A model generated the notes under the pieces. It was not told the DNA's origin. It saw nothing but the letters and a program-made list of their open reading frames with translations, and searched no databases. A stretch of 64,000 nucleotides of DNA from Georgenia yuyongxinii (GTDB taxonomy: Bacteria > Actinomycetota > Actinomycetes > Actinomycetales > Actinomycetaceae): NCBI RefSeq assembly GCF_006352065.1, contig NZ_CP040915.1:1-64000 (forward strand). Direction: 5' to 3'. Shown here piece after piece: positions 57,643-64,000 of this stretch. Each line of letters begins with the position of its first letter. The first letter of the stretch is position 1. A program made the translations under genes and the position numbers.

Positions 57643-58767
57643 CTACCGTCGCACCGGGAACGAGGCCTTCACCTTCAGGAGTGCGCCAGTGCCCTCTTCC
57701 GACGTCAGGTCGTAGGTGGTCAGGTACAGCTTGCCGCGCTGCCACTCAACAGACGCTGGTCCGTCGATCTCGAGGAAGGTGCGGGCCGTCGAGGATCCGC
57801 GTGGCAGCACCGAGACCTTGCCGCCGAACAGCTCGCTGACGTAGATGTCGCCCCACGGGGCGACGGCCAGGTTGGTCGCGCCCATGAAGCCGCTGGCCAC
57901 CTGGCGCTGCTTGCCCGTCCACGGGTTGATGCGCCAGACCGACCCGTACGCGCCCTGCTCACCGGGGAAGCCGGGGAGCGAGGTGACGTAGAGCTGGCCG
58001 TCGTGCCCGAGCTCGACGTCGGTGGGCACCGGCTCGGCGAGGTAGGTCAGTCCGACGGCGCACTCGGGCACCCCCATCTCCACCGCCTCGGGCGGGATCA
58101 CCGCCTCTACCGGCGGCAGCACGGCGAGCACCTTTGGGTCCTTGCCGTGCGCGCTGACCTTGAGGATCGCGTTCGCCGCCGCATCGGCGACGATGACGTC
58201 CCCACCCGGAAGGGTGGCGGTGGCGTAGGGGTGGGACTCCACGATGCCGGTGTAGGTGCTGGGCCCGAGCTCGGGGGGCACCACGCAGCTGGCGGGCAGA
58301 TCGACGACACCATACGTGACCTTGGCGTCCGGGTTGTTCGTCTCCTCGAAGGCCCAGAGGTCGGCGAGGGTGCGGACCTTGCCCTTCCGGTCCATCTGCT
58401 GGATGAGCGCGGTGGGCGGGGGTGCGTTCGGGTCGGGCTCTGCGCCGGGCTCCGGGCTGGGGGTGCGGTTCTCGGCGAAGGTCACCTTGCCCGAGCCCAC
58501 CGAGACCCCGGCGATCTCGGCGCCCTCCGCCGCGTAGATGTCAGAGCGCTTGCCGCGCTTGTCGACCTTGGTGAGGACGCCGGCGTTGGACTGGGTGACG
58601 TAGCTGGTGCCGTCGGACGTCACCGCCAGGGACAGGGGGCTGACGAGACCCTCGGCGAAAGTCTCCGGCTCTGGCGGGGAATGCCGGGCAGCGGCCGGCG
58701 CGGCCACGCCGGCCAGAAGGAGACAGCCGGCCGCGGCCGTGCTGAGGAGGCGTGCGGTGCGAGGCAT
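57643..58767 (-). CDS. ScyD/ScyE family secreted protein
   Basis: Secreted beta-propeller-like protein. ATG 58767 with GGAG upstream gives 374 aa: signal peptide MPRTARLLSTAAAGCLLLAG ending near AAPAAA, then propeller blades with SPLSLAVTSDGTSYVTQSNAG, TLPGGDVIVADAAANAILKV, DVELGHDGQLYVTSLPGFPGEQ and GATNLAVAPWGDIYVSELFGG. The family name comes from cyanobacterial scytonemin clusters; actinobacterial members are of unknown function. The upstream gap has an 11-bp-period triple repeat that may control it. Confidence 0.9.
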   Translation of the reverse strand: MPRTARLLSTAAAGCLLLAGVAAPAAARHSPPEPETFAEGLVSPLSLAVTSDGTSYVTQSNAGVLTKVDKRGKRSDIYAAEGAEIAGVSVGSGKVTFAENRTPSPEPGAEPDPNAPPPTALIQQMDRKGKVRTLADLWAFEETNNPDAKVTYGVVDLPASCVVPPELGPSTYTGIVESHPYATATLPGGDVIVADAAANAILKVSAHGKDPKVLAVLPPVEAVIPPEAVEMGVPECAVGLTYLAEPVPTDVELGHDGQLYVTSLPGFPGEQGAYGSVWRINPWTGKQRQVASGFMGATNLAVAPWGDIYVSELFGGKVSVLPRGSSTARTFLEIDGPASVEWQRGKLYLTTYDLTSEEGTGALLKVKASFPVRR

Positions 58768-58858
58768 CGGGGCTCCAGAAGGGGAGGGGGCGTGCGGCCG
58801 CCCCGGTGCGGCAGTGCACCGAGGCGGGTCGAAGGTGGGCAAAACCCTTTCGGACTGG

Positions 58859-58888
58859 GCGTTACCGACGCGTTATCGCGGCGTTATC
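58859..58888. promoter_or_regulatory. triple 11-bp-period direct repeat (GCGTTAYC)
   Basis: GCGTTACC (58859-58866), GCGTTATC (58870-58877) and GCGTTATC (58881-58888) are in phase at exactly 11 bases, about 90 bases upstream of the ScyD/E-like gene on minus. Head-to-tail 11-bp repeats are the usual binding pattern of OmpR/PhoP-type response regulators. No regulator gene is adjacent. The rest of 58768-59046 holds only a doubtful 28-codon frame (58929-59015). Confidence 0.5.
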
Positions 58889-59046
58889 CGGGCCGTCGAC
58901 GGGTCCCTCGTGCAACCGCAGTTGCGGGATGGGCATGACCGCCGCGACCGGCCGGCCGTACCGGCATGTGCTCGAGGTCCTCGAAGAGGTCGCCCGGCAG
59001 CTCCGCAACACCTGACTACCAGCTCGCCGTCGCTGTCGTCCCGGCC

Positions 59047-59988
59047 CTAGCCCGGCCGCACCGGCTCGACTAGCTCGAAGGGGACCGTGAGCACGTCCCG
59101 GCCCGCCCGCACGTGGTACCGGGTGCGGGCGCTCTTGACCACCTTGCCCTCCACGCCGAGGTACTTGCCCGGCGCGATGATCCGCACCCGCCAGCCCGGG
59201 GTGAGCCGCCCGCTCGCCGCGGCGAGCTCGAGCCGCATCCGCGGGGTGAGCGGAGGATCGGCGATCTCTACGGGCGGATCCTCCACACGCCAGCGGTGGC
59301 CCTCCTCGTCGACCACCCACGCGGTGTCGTCCTCGGCCGCCACGCGTTCACGGCGACCGGCGACGTCGAGCAACTCCTGCTGCCACCAGGTCCCCGGTGG
59401 CTCGTGTGCGGCGGCGTCCGGCGCCGGCGTACCCGGGCCCAGCGGGCCCTGGTCGGCGTAGATCTCCGCCGCGCGGCGGCGCTCCCGGCCGGCCACGAGG
59501 CTGCGCAGCTCGCGGTCGTACCGGGCACCCATGGGCACCCGGCGGCCGTGGTGGGTCCAGGCGAGCAGGAAGTCGGGGTTGAACCCCGGGTCACACCGGG
59601 CGCAGCTCGCCGGGCGGGTGGGGCGGCGGTGCCGCTCGTAGGAGTGCCCCCGCGGGCACGTGCCGCGCCACGGCGCGGGCGCTCGAGGGGCCTCCGCGTC
59701 CACCAGGCGGGTCCCCGAGCAGCCGATCGCCACGGCCCGGGCCCGCCACACGGCGTCGTGCCCGTGCTTCGGGCCGACGAGCGCGTGCGCGACCTCGTGC
59801 AGCACCGTGTCCCGGACCTGGTCGACGTCGTACAACCGCATGAGGTGACGCGAGACGGAGATAGTGCGCGCCTCGAACTTGCACGCCCCGGCCCGGCGCT
59901 TGGCGTTGTCGAACGTGAACTGCCACGTGCGCAGGCCGTGCTCAGCCAGCAGCTCCAGCCCCAGCCTGCGGACCTCCACCAGATCCAC
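59047..59988 (-). CDS. SprT-like family zinc-metalloprotease-like protein
   Basis: GTG 59988 gives 313 aa. The SprT domain has the motif HEVAH at residues 64-68, with a third ligand candidate His75 or His77 in GPKHGHDAVW, and a zinc ribbon (CPRGHSYERH, CARC). SprT/Spartan proteins cut DNA-protein crosslinks in eukaryotes; bacterial SprT-like functions are unclear. The C-terminal half (about 150-313) is a further uncharacterised domain ending in a KOW-like beta segment (WRVRIIAPGKYLGVEGKVVKSARTRYHV). Single-gene unit. Confidence 0.9.
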   Translation of the reverse strand: MDLVEVRRLGLELLAEHGLRTWQFTFDNAKRRAGACKFEARTISVSRHLMRLYDVDQVRDTVLHEVAHALVGPKHGHDAVWRARAVAIGCSGTRLVDAEAPRAPAPWRGTCPRGHSYERHRRPTRPASCARCDPGFNPDFLLAWTHHGRRVPMGARYDRELRSLVAGRERRRAAEIYADQGPLGPGTPAPDAAAHEPPGTWWQQELLDVAGRRERVAAEDDTAWVVDEEGHRWRVEDPPVEIADPPLTPRMRLELAAASGRLTPGWRVRIIAPGKYLGVEGKVVKSARTRYHVRAGRDVLTVPFELVEPVRPG

Positions 59989-60193
59989 GCCGCCACCTCC
60001 CCCGCGCCGCCGATCGACCCCCCGGCCGATCCTGTGACGACGAGGCTACGACGTGCCACCGACATCGGAAGCGGTCGGCTCGCGCGATGTGGACCCGCAC
60101 CGTGCCACCTGTCCGGAGCGGACCCGCCCGCGGTAGGCGCGGTGGCCCAGGCGCCACCTGGTGTGACCAGCCGGACGCCCGCCCAGGGAAGGT

Positions 60194-61498
60194 GTGACGG
60201 CCCGAGCGCGTTCCGCGAGAGTGACCACCGCACCAACCACCACGACCGCTGCGTCCGTGCCCATCGCGGCCCCCGGCCCGGTCGACGCCCTGGCCCGTGA
60301 TGCTCTGGCGCGCGGCGCCCGGGCGCGTGACGCCCGGGCCCGCGCCGGCGCGGCCGAGATTCCGGCCGGCACCACCGAGGTCGACGTCCTGGTCGTCGGC
60401 GCCGGGCAGGCCGGGCTCTCGGCCGCCTACCACCTGCGTCGGCGCGGGTTCGTGGCTGCCGGTGAGGTCATCGCGGGCGAGCTGCTCGGCCGGCCCGCGC
60501 CGCGGGACACCGCCGACGCGGCCGGCCCCGGGACCTACCTGGTCCTCGACGCCGAGGCCGGCCCCGGCGGGGCGTGGCGCCACCGGTGGCGCTCGCTGCG
60601 CATGGCGACGGTCAACAACATCTACGACCTGCCCGGCATGGCGCAGCCCGAGGTCGACCCGTGCGAGCCCTCTGCGACGGTGCTGCCCGGCTACTTCGCC
60701 CAGTATGAGGATGAGCTCGATCTGCCGGTCCTGCGGCCGGTCCGGGTCAGCCGCGTCCGCCGCGCCGACGAGGACCCCGCGGGCCGCCTGCTCGTCGAGA
60801 CCGACGCCGGCACGTTCGCCACCCGCGTCCTCATCAACGCCACCGGCACCTGGACCAAGCCGTTCTGGCCCCGGTACCCCGGCCAGGAGACCTTCCGCGG
60901 CCGTCAGCTCCATGTCGCCCAGTACGTCGCGGCGGAAGAGCTCGCCGGCCAGCACGTGGTCGTCGTCGGTGGCGGCATCTCCGCCGTCCAGCTGCTCGAG
61001 GAGATCTCCCACGTGGCCACCACCACCTGGGTCACCCGCCGCGAGCCGGTGTGGCGGGACGAGGACTTCGACCCTGACGCCGGCCGCCAGGCCGTCGCGC
61101 TGGTGGAGGAACGGGTCCGCCAGGGTCTGCCGCCGCGCAGCGTCGTCTCGGTGACCGGGCTCATCTGGCGACCTGAGCTGCGCGCGGCGGCGGTCCGCGG
61201 CGTCCTCGACCGCCACCCCATGTTCACGCGCATCGAGCCCGACGGCGTGCGCATGGCGGACGGCACCCTGCGGCGCGCCGATGTGATCCTGTGGGCGACG
61301 GGCTTCCGGGCCGCGCTGGACCACCTGTCGCCGCTGCGCCTGCGCGGGCACGGCGGCGGCATCACCATGGACGGCACCCAGGTGGCGGGGGAGCCGCGGG
61401 TGCACCTCATCGGCTACGGGCCGTCGTCGTCGACCGTGGGCGCGAACCGGGCCGGCCGGGACGCCGTCCACACGCTCACCGAATACCTCCGCGGCTGA
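60194..61498 (+). CDS. flavin-containing monooxygenase-like FAD/NAD(P) oxidoreductase
   Basis: GTG 60194 gives 434 aa. FAD Rossmann motif VLVVGAGQAGLSAAYHL near residue 67, an Ala/Arg-rich N-terminal extension of 55 residues, ATGTWTKPFWPRYPGQETF, second Rossmann VVVVGGGISAVQLLEEI and C-terminal ATGFRAALDHLSPL. The pattern matches the flavin monooxygenase/CzcO-like group. An insertion between the first Rossmann motif and GPGGAWRHRWRSLR (about 80-110) is longer than usual. Substrate unknown. Confidence 0.9.
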   Translation: MTARARSARVTTAPTTTTAASVPIAAPGPVDALARDALARGARARDARARAGAAEIPAGTTEVDVLVVGAGQAGLSAAYHLRRRGFVAAGEVIAGELLGRPAPRDTADAAGPGTYLVLDAEAGPGGAWRHRWRSLRMATVNNIYDLPGMAQPEVDPCEPSATVLPGYFAQYEDELDLPVLRPVRVSRVRRADEDPAGRLLVETDAGTFATRVLINATGTWTKPFWPRYPGQETFRGRQLHVAQYVAAEELAGQHVVVVGGGISAVQLLEEISHVATTTWVTRREPVWRDEDFDPDAGRQAVALVEERVRQGLPPRSVVSVTGLIWRPELRAAAVRGVLDRHPMFTRIEPDGVRMADGTLRRADVILWATGFRAALDHLSPLRLRGHGGGITMDGTQVAGEPRVHLIGYGPSSSTVGANRAGRDAVHTLTEYLRG

Positions 61499-61553
61499 AC
61501 GACTCAGGAGCTACCTGGCGGCGCGCTCGGTCGCCCGATGGGACGCTTCCCCC

Positions 61554-63122
61554 ATGCTCGACGTCCTCGCCGCCGCACCACTGCTCACCATGATGCTCGT
61601 CGTCGCACTGGGCACGGTGCTCGGGGCGGTGCCGTTCGGCCCGGTGCGTTTCGGTCCCGCGGGTGCCCTCTTCGTGGGGCTCGCGGTCGGCGCCCTGGAC
61701 CCGCGGCTGGGTGAAGGGCTCGGGCTCATGCAGACCCTCGGCCTGGCGCTGTTTGTCTACACCGTCGGCCTGGCGGCCGGCGCCGGGTTCTTCCGGGACC
61801 TGCGCCGTCAGCTCCCGCTCATGGGCGGCGCGGTGGTGGTGCTGGCCCTCGTGGCCTTGGCGGCGGTCGTGGCGGGTTCGGTCGCGGGGCTGTCGCCGGC
61901 GCTCGCGTCCGGCACGTTCGCCGGCGCGCAGACCTCGACGCCGGCCCTCGCTGCGGCGACCGCGCTGGCCGGCACGGACGAGCCCGCCGTCGGGTACTCC
62001 CTGGCCTATCCGGTCGGCGTGACGGTGACGATCCTCGTGGTCGCCGTCGTGCTGTCGCGGCCGTGGCGGGCCCGCCGGGACCCGGACCCGGTGGCGGGGG
62101 TCGGGCTGGTCGACATCAGCGTCGAGGTGGAGCGCCCGGTCCGCATGCGCGAGATCCCCGGGTTCGCCGACGACCGGGTGCGGCTGTCGTACCTGGCGCG
62201 GGCGGGGCAGACGCGGGTGGTGGCTCCGGATGAGGAGCTGGAGGTGGGGGACCGGGTGGTCGTCGTCGGGCCGGGACCGGCCGTGGCTCAGGCGCGGGAC
62301 TTCCTGGGGCAGCGGGTCAGTGAGCACCTCGCCGACGACCGTCGCACGGTGGACTTCCGCCGGTTCCTCCTCTCGGACTCGCGGGTCGCCGGGCGCACCG
62401 TCGGTGAGCTGGAGGTGCCGGGCCGCTTCCGTGGTGTGGTCACCCGGGTGCGCCGGGGCGACCTCGACCTGCTGGCCTCGGACGAGCTGGTGCTCGAGCT
62501 CGGCGACCGCGTGCGGGTGGTCGCACCGCGCGAGGAGTTCGGCGCGATCTCCGCGCTGTTCGGTGACTCCGAGCGCAAGGTCAGCGAGGTCGACGCCTTC
62601 TCGCTCGGCATCGGGCTCGCCGTCGGGCTGCTGATCGGTCTCGTGGCGATCCCGCTCCCCGGGGGTCTGGAGTTCGCGCTCGGCTCCGCCGCCGGCCCGC
62701 TGGTGGTGGGCATGGTGCTCGGGCGCCTGGAGCGGACGGGGCCGATCGTGTGGGGCCTGCCCGCCTCGGCCAACCTGACCCTGCGCCAGCTGGGTCTGCT
62801 GCTCTTCCTGGGTGCCACGGGGTTGGCGTCCGGTCAGGCCTTCGCGGCCCAGGCGTTCACGCCTCTGGGGCTGCGGGTGGTGGTCGTCGCCGTCGTGCTC
62901 GCCGCGGTCGGTGCGGCGCTGTTCGTGCTGCTCGCCCGCCTCGTGGGGACGTCGGCGCCCCGGGCGGCCGGGGCCCTCGCCGGGTTCGTGGGGCAGCCGG
63001 CGATCCTCGCCTACGCCAACGGGCGGACGGTCGACGAGCGGGTGGAAGCGGGGTACGCGGCGCTCTTCGCGCTCGGGATCATCGTGAAGATCCTGCTGGT
63101 GCGGGTGATCGGGACCGCGTGA
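61554..63122 (+). CDS. AspT/YidE-type exchanger with TrkA-C domains
   Basis: Aspartate:alanine exchanger (AAE) family membrane protein. The 522-aa product has an N-terminal half with five helices (GTFAGAQTSTPALAAATALAGTDEPAVGYSLAYPVGVTV), two cytoplasmic TrkA-C-like regulatory domains (about 175-340, with LEVGDRVVVVGP and LELGDRVRVVAP) and a C-terminal half with GRLERTGPIVWGLPASANLTLRQLGLLLFLGATGLASG. This two-half layout is standard for YidE/YbjL/AspT. Transported solute unknown. Convergent with the ABC gene. Confidence 0.92.
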   Translation: MLDVLAAAPLLTMMLVVALGTVLGAVPFGPVRFGPAGALFVGLAVGALDPRLGEGLGLMQTLGLALFVYTVGLAAGAGFFRDLRRQLPLMGGAVVVLALVALAAVVAGSVAGLSPALASGTFAGAQTSTPALAAATALAGTDEPAVGYSLAYPVGVTVTILVVAVVLSRPWRARRDPDPVAGVGLVDISVEVERPVRMREIPGFADDRVRLSYLARAGQTRVVAPDEELEVGDRVVVVGPGPAVAQARDFLGQRVSEHLADDRRTVDFRRFLLSDSRVAGRTVGELEVPGRFRGVVTRVRRGDLDLLASDELVLELGDRVRVVAPREEFGAISALFGDSERKVSEVDAFSLGIGLAVGLLIGLVAIPLPGGLEFALGSAAGPLVVGMVLGRLERTGPIVWGLPASANLTLRQLGLLLFLGATGLASGQAFAAQAFTPLGLRVVVVAVVLAAVGAALFVLLARLVGTSAPRAAGALAGFVGQPAILAYANGRTVDERVEAGYAALFALGIIVKILLVRVIGTA

Positions 63123-63134
63123 GGGGCGACGGGG

Positions 63135-63815
63135 TCACGTCTCGTCGAGGCGGCCGTCGGTGAGCTCCACGACCCGGTCGGCCACCCCGAGCAGCGCGGG
63201 GTCGTGGGTGGCGACCATCGCGGTCAGGCCCTCCTCGTCGACCAGCTGGCGGATGAGGTCCATGATCTCCCGGCCGGTCTGGGAGTCGAGCTGACCGGTG
63301 GGCTCGTCAGCCAGGAGGACCCGCGGCTCGGGGGCCAGGGCACGGGCGAGCGCGACCCGCTGCTGCTGCCCGCCGGAGAGCTCGCCCGGGCGCTGGTTGC
63401 GGTGCGCGGTCAGCCCGACGAGCGCGAGCACGGCCGCCACCCGCTCCTCCCGCTCGCTGGGGTCCATGCGCTGCAGCCGCAGCGGGACGCCGACGTTCTC
63501 CGCGGCCGTGAGCATCGGGATGAGCCCGAAGGACTGGAAGACGTAGGCCAGCGTGCCGCGCCGCAGCTCGAGCAGCTCGCTCTCGCGCATGGCGGTGACC
63601 TCCTGCCCCGCCAGGTGCACCCGGCCGCCGTCGGCCCTGTCCAGCCCGCCGACGAGGTTGAGCAGGGTGGTTTTTCCCGACCCGGAGCGGCCGCGGACGG
63701 CAAGCAGCTGGCCCGCGGCGACGTCGAGGTCGATCCCCCGCAACGCGTGCACCGCCGTGCCACCGCGCCCGTAGGTGCGGCGCAGGTCGTGCACCGCGAT
63801 GAGCGCCTCAGCCAC
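63135..63815 (-). CDS. ABC transporter ATP-binding protein (LolD/MacB-like)
   Basis: GTG 63815 behind GGGAGGAGG gives 226 aa; the frame is open upstream only by composition. Walker A GRSGSGKTT at 42-50, Q-loop FQSFGLIPMLTAAEN, signature LSGGQQQRVALARAL and Walker B VLLADEPTGQLDS. Architecture and length are those of MacB/LolD/FtsE-type exporters that pair with FtsX-like permeases. The start overlaps the stop of the truncated upstream gene by eight bases, so both belong to one operon. Confidence 0.93.
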   Translation of the reverse strand: MAEALIAVHDLRRTYGRGGTAVHALRGIDLDVAAGQLLAVRGRSGSGKTTLLNLVGGLDRADGGRVHLAGQEVTAMRESELLELRRGTLAYVFQSFGLIPMLTAAENVGVPLRLQRMDPSEREERVAAVLALVGLTAHRNQRPGELSGGQQQRVALARALAPEPRVLLADEPTGQLDSQTGREIMDLIRQLVDEEGLTAMVATHDPALLGVADRVVELTDGRLDET

Positions 63816-64000
63816 GGCCGTCCTCCTCCCGGGCGGGGAGGGCCTGCTCGCCGTCCTCGGCGTGCGGGCCGCCGTCCTGGCCTGACGGGCCGCCGTCCTG
63901 GCCTGACGGGCCGCCGTCCTGGGCCCGCGGCCCGCCGGACCCGTCCGCCGTCTGCCCGCGCCGGCCGCGTCCCCACCGCCGGCCGGCACCGGTCTCGCCG
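63808..64000 (-). CDS. C-terminal end of a gene truncated by the window edge
   Basis: The frame from the right edge reads ETGAGRRWGRGRRGQTADGS and ends REEDGRG before TGA at 63808-63810, overlapping the ABC start. Only the tail of the protein is visible: Gly/Asp/Gln-rich, hydrophilic, with a three-fold QDGGP repeat. An ABC permease or an accessory protein of the exporter would fit the context, but nothing in the tail identifies it. Confidence 0.5.
   Translation of the reverse strand, partial: GETGAGRRWGRGRRGQTADGSGGPRAQDGGPSGQDGGPSGQDGGPHAEDGEQALPAREEDGRG
63865..63922. repeat. 21-bp tandem repeat, QDGGPSG units
   Basis: CGGGCCGCCGTCCTGGCCTG-A units at 63865-63885 and 63886-63906 plus a partial copy 63907-63922. 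They encode the QDGGPSG heptad in the tail of the truncated gene; in-frame length (21 = 7 codons) means copy number can change without frameshift. Confidence 0.75.

Noticed and set aside
58929-59015. A 28-codon ORF (MGMTAATGRPYRHVLEVLEE...)
   Set aside because: Helical and plausible, but too short, without ribosome binding site or recognised family; left as a note within the intergenic entry.

Overview
The window is the replication-origin side of a high-GC actinobacterial chromosome. The order dnaA, dnaN, gnd, recF, dciA, gyrB, gyrA, DUF3566, tRNA-Ile, tRNA-Ala, then peptidyl-prolyl isomerase, rhomboid, crgA, DUF881, glutamine amidotransferase, pknB-pknA-pbpA-rodA-pstP-fhaB-fhaA and tRNA-Leu is the conserved origin neighbourhood of Actinobacteria. 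Strong G/C third-position bias, GTG/TTG starts, class Ib nrdHIEF, luxS-mtnN and a chromosomal Mph-type gene suggest Micrococcales (Bogoriellaceae/Cellulomonadaceae-like). The genus cannot be fixed from the sequence alone.

0-12.8 kb: replication block. dnaA starts at a TTG. The 626-bp dnaA-dnaN gap carries DnaA-box-like nonamers on both strands and is the best oriC candidate. gyrB has a TAGAAT promoter with two DnaA-box-like sites just upstream. Two tRNAs flank a 45-codon DLW-39 gene.

12.8-28.5 kb: envelope and division block. A small unknown gene, an Ala-rich membrane-anchored protein, PpiA and rhomboid lead to a convergent gap with three copies of a 25-bp repeat plus three identical TTCTCCACA boxes. 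Then follow crgA, DUF881, the amidotransferase and a minus-strand operon fhaA-fhaB-pstP-rodA-pbpA-pknA-pknB, translationally coupled by short overlaps over most of its length. This is the PASTA-kinase/FHA/phosphatase circuit that controls peptidoglycan synthesis.

28.6-37 kb: accessory region with decay. A cupin gene, the C-terminal remnant of a RelE-type toxin, meso-DAP dehydrogenase, a TDT transporter broken by an amber codon and a frameshift, an MHS-family symporter behind a 12-bp inverted repeat, a phosphodiesterase, and the luxS-mtnN pair that recycles S-adenosylhomocysteine and makes the AI-2 precursor.

37-41.5 kb: nrdHIEF (class Ib ribonucleotide reductase), preceded by a cluster of DnaA boxes including two perfect TGTGGACAA sites.

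41.5-64 kb: mostly single-gene metabolic and accessory units: membrane protein, alpha/beta hydrolase, an Old-Yellow-Enzyme/FAD oxidoreductase split by a one-base insertion in a G5 run, amidase, Mph-like macrolide phosphotransferase, VOC protein, ChaB, GyrI-like protein, LLM flavin oxidoreductase, winged-helix protein, NagZ-like lipoprotein, low-molecular-weight phosphatase, YeiH-family transporter, uridine-kinase-like P-loop protein, ScyD/E-like secreted protein behind an 11-bp-period triple direct repeat, SprT-like protein, flavin monooxygenase, AspT/YidE-type exchanger and an ABC ATPase. The right edge cuts the gene upstream of the ABC ATPase. No complete insertion sequence, prophage, rRNA or CRISPR array was seen.
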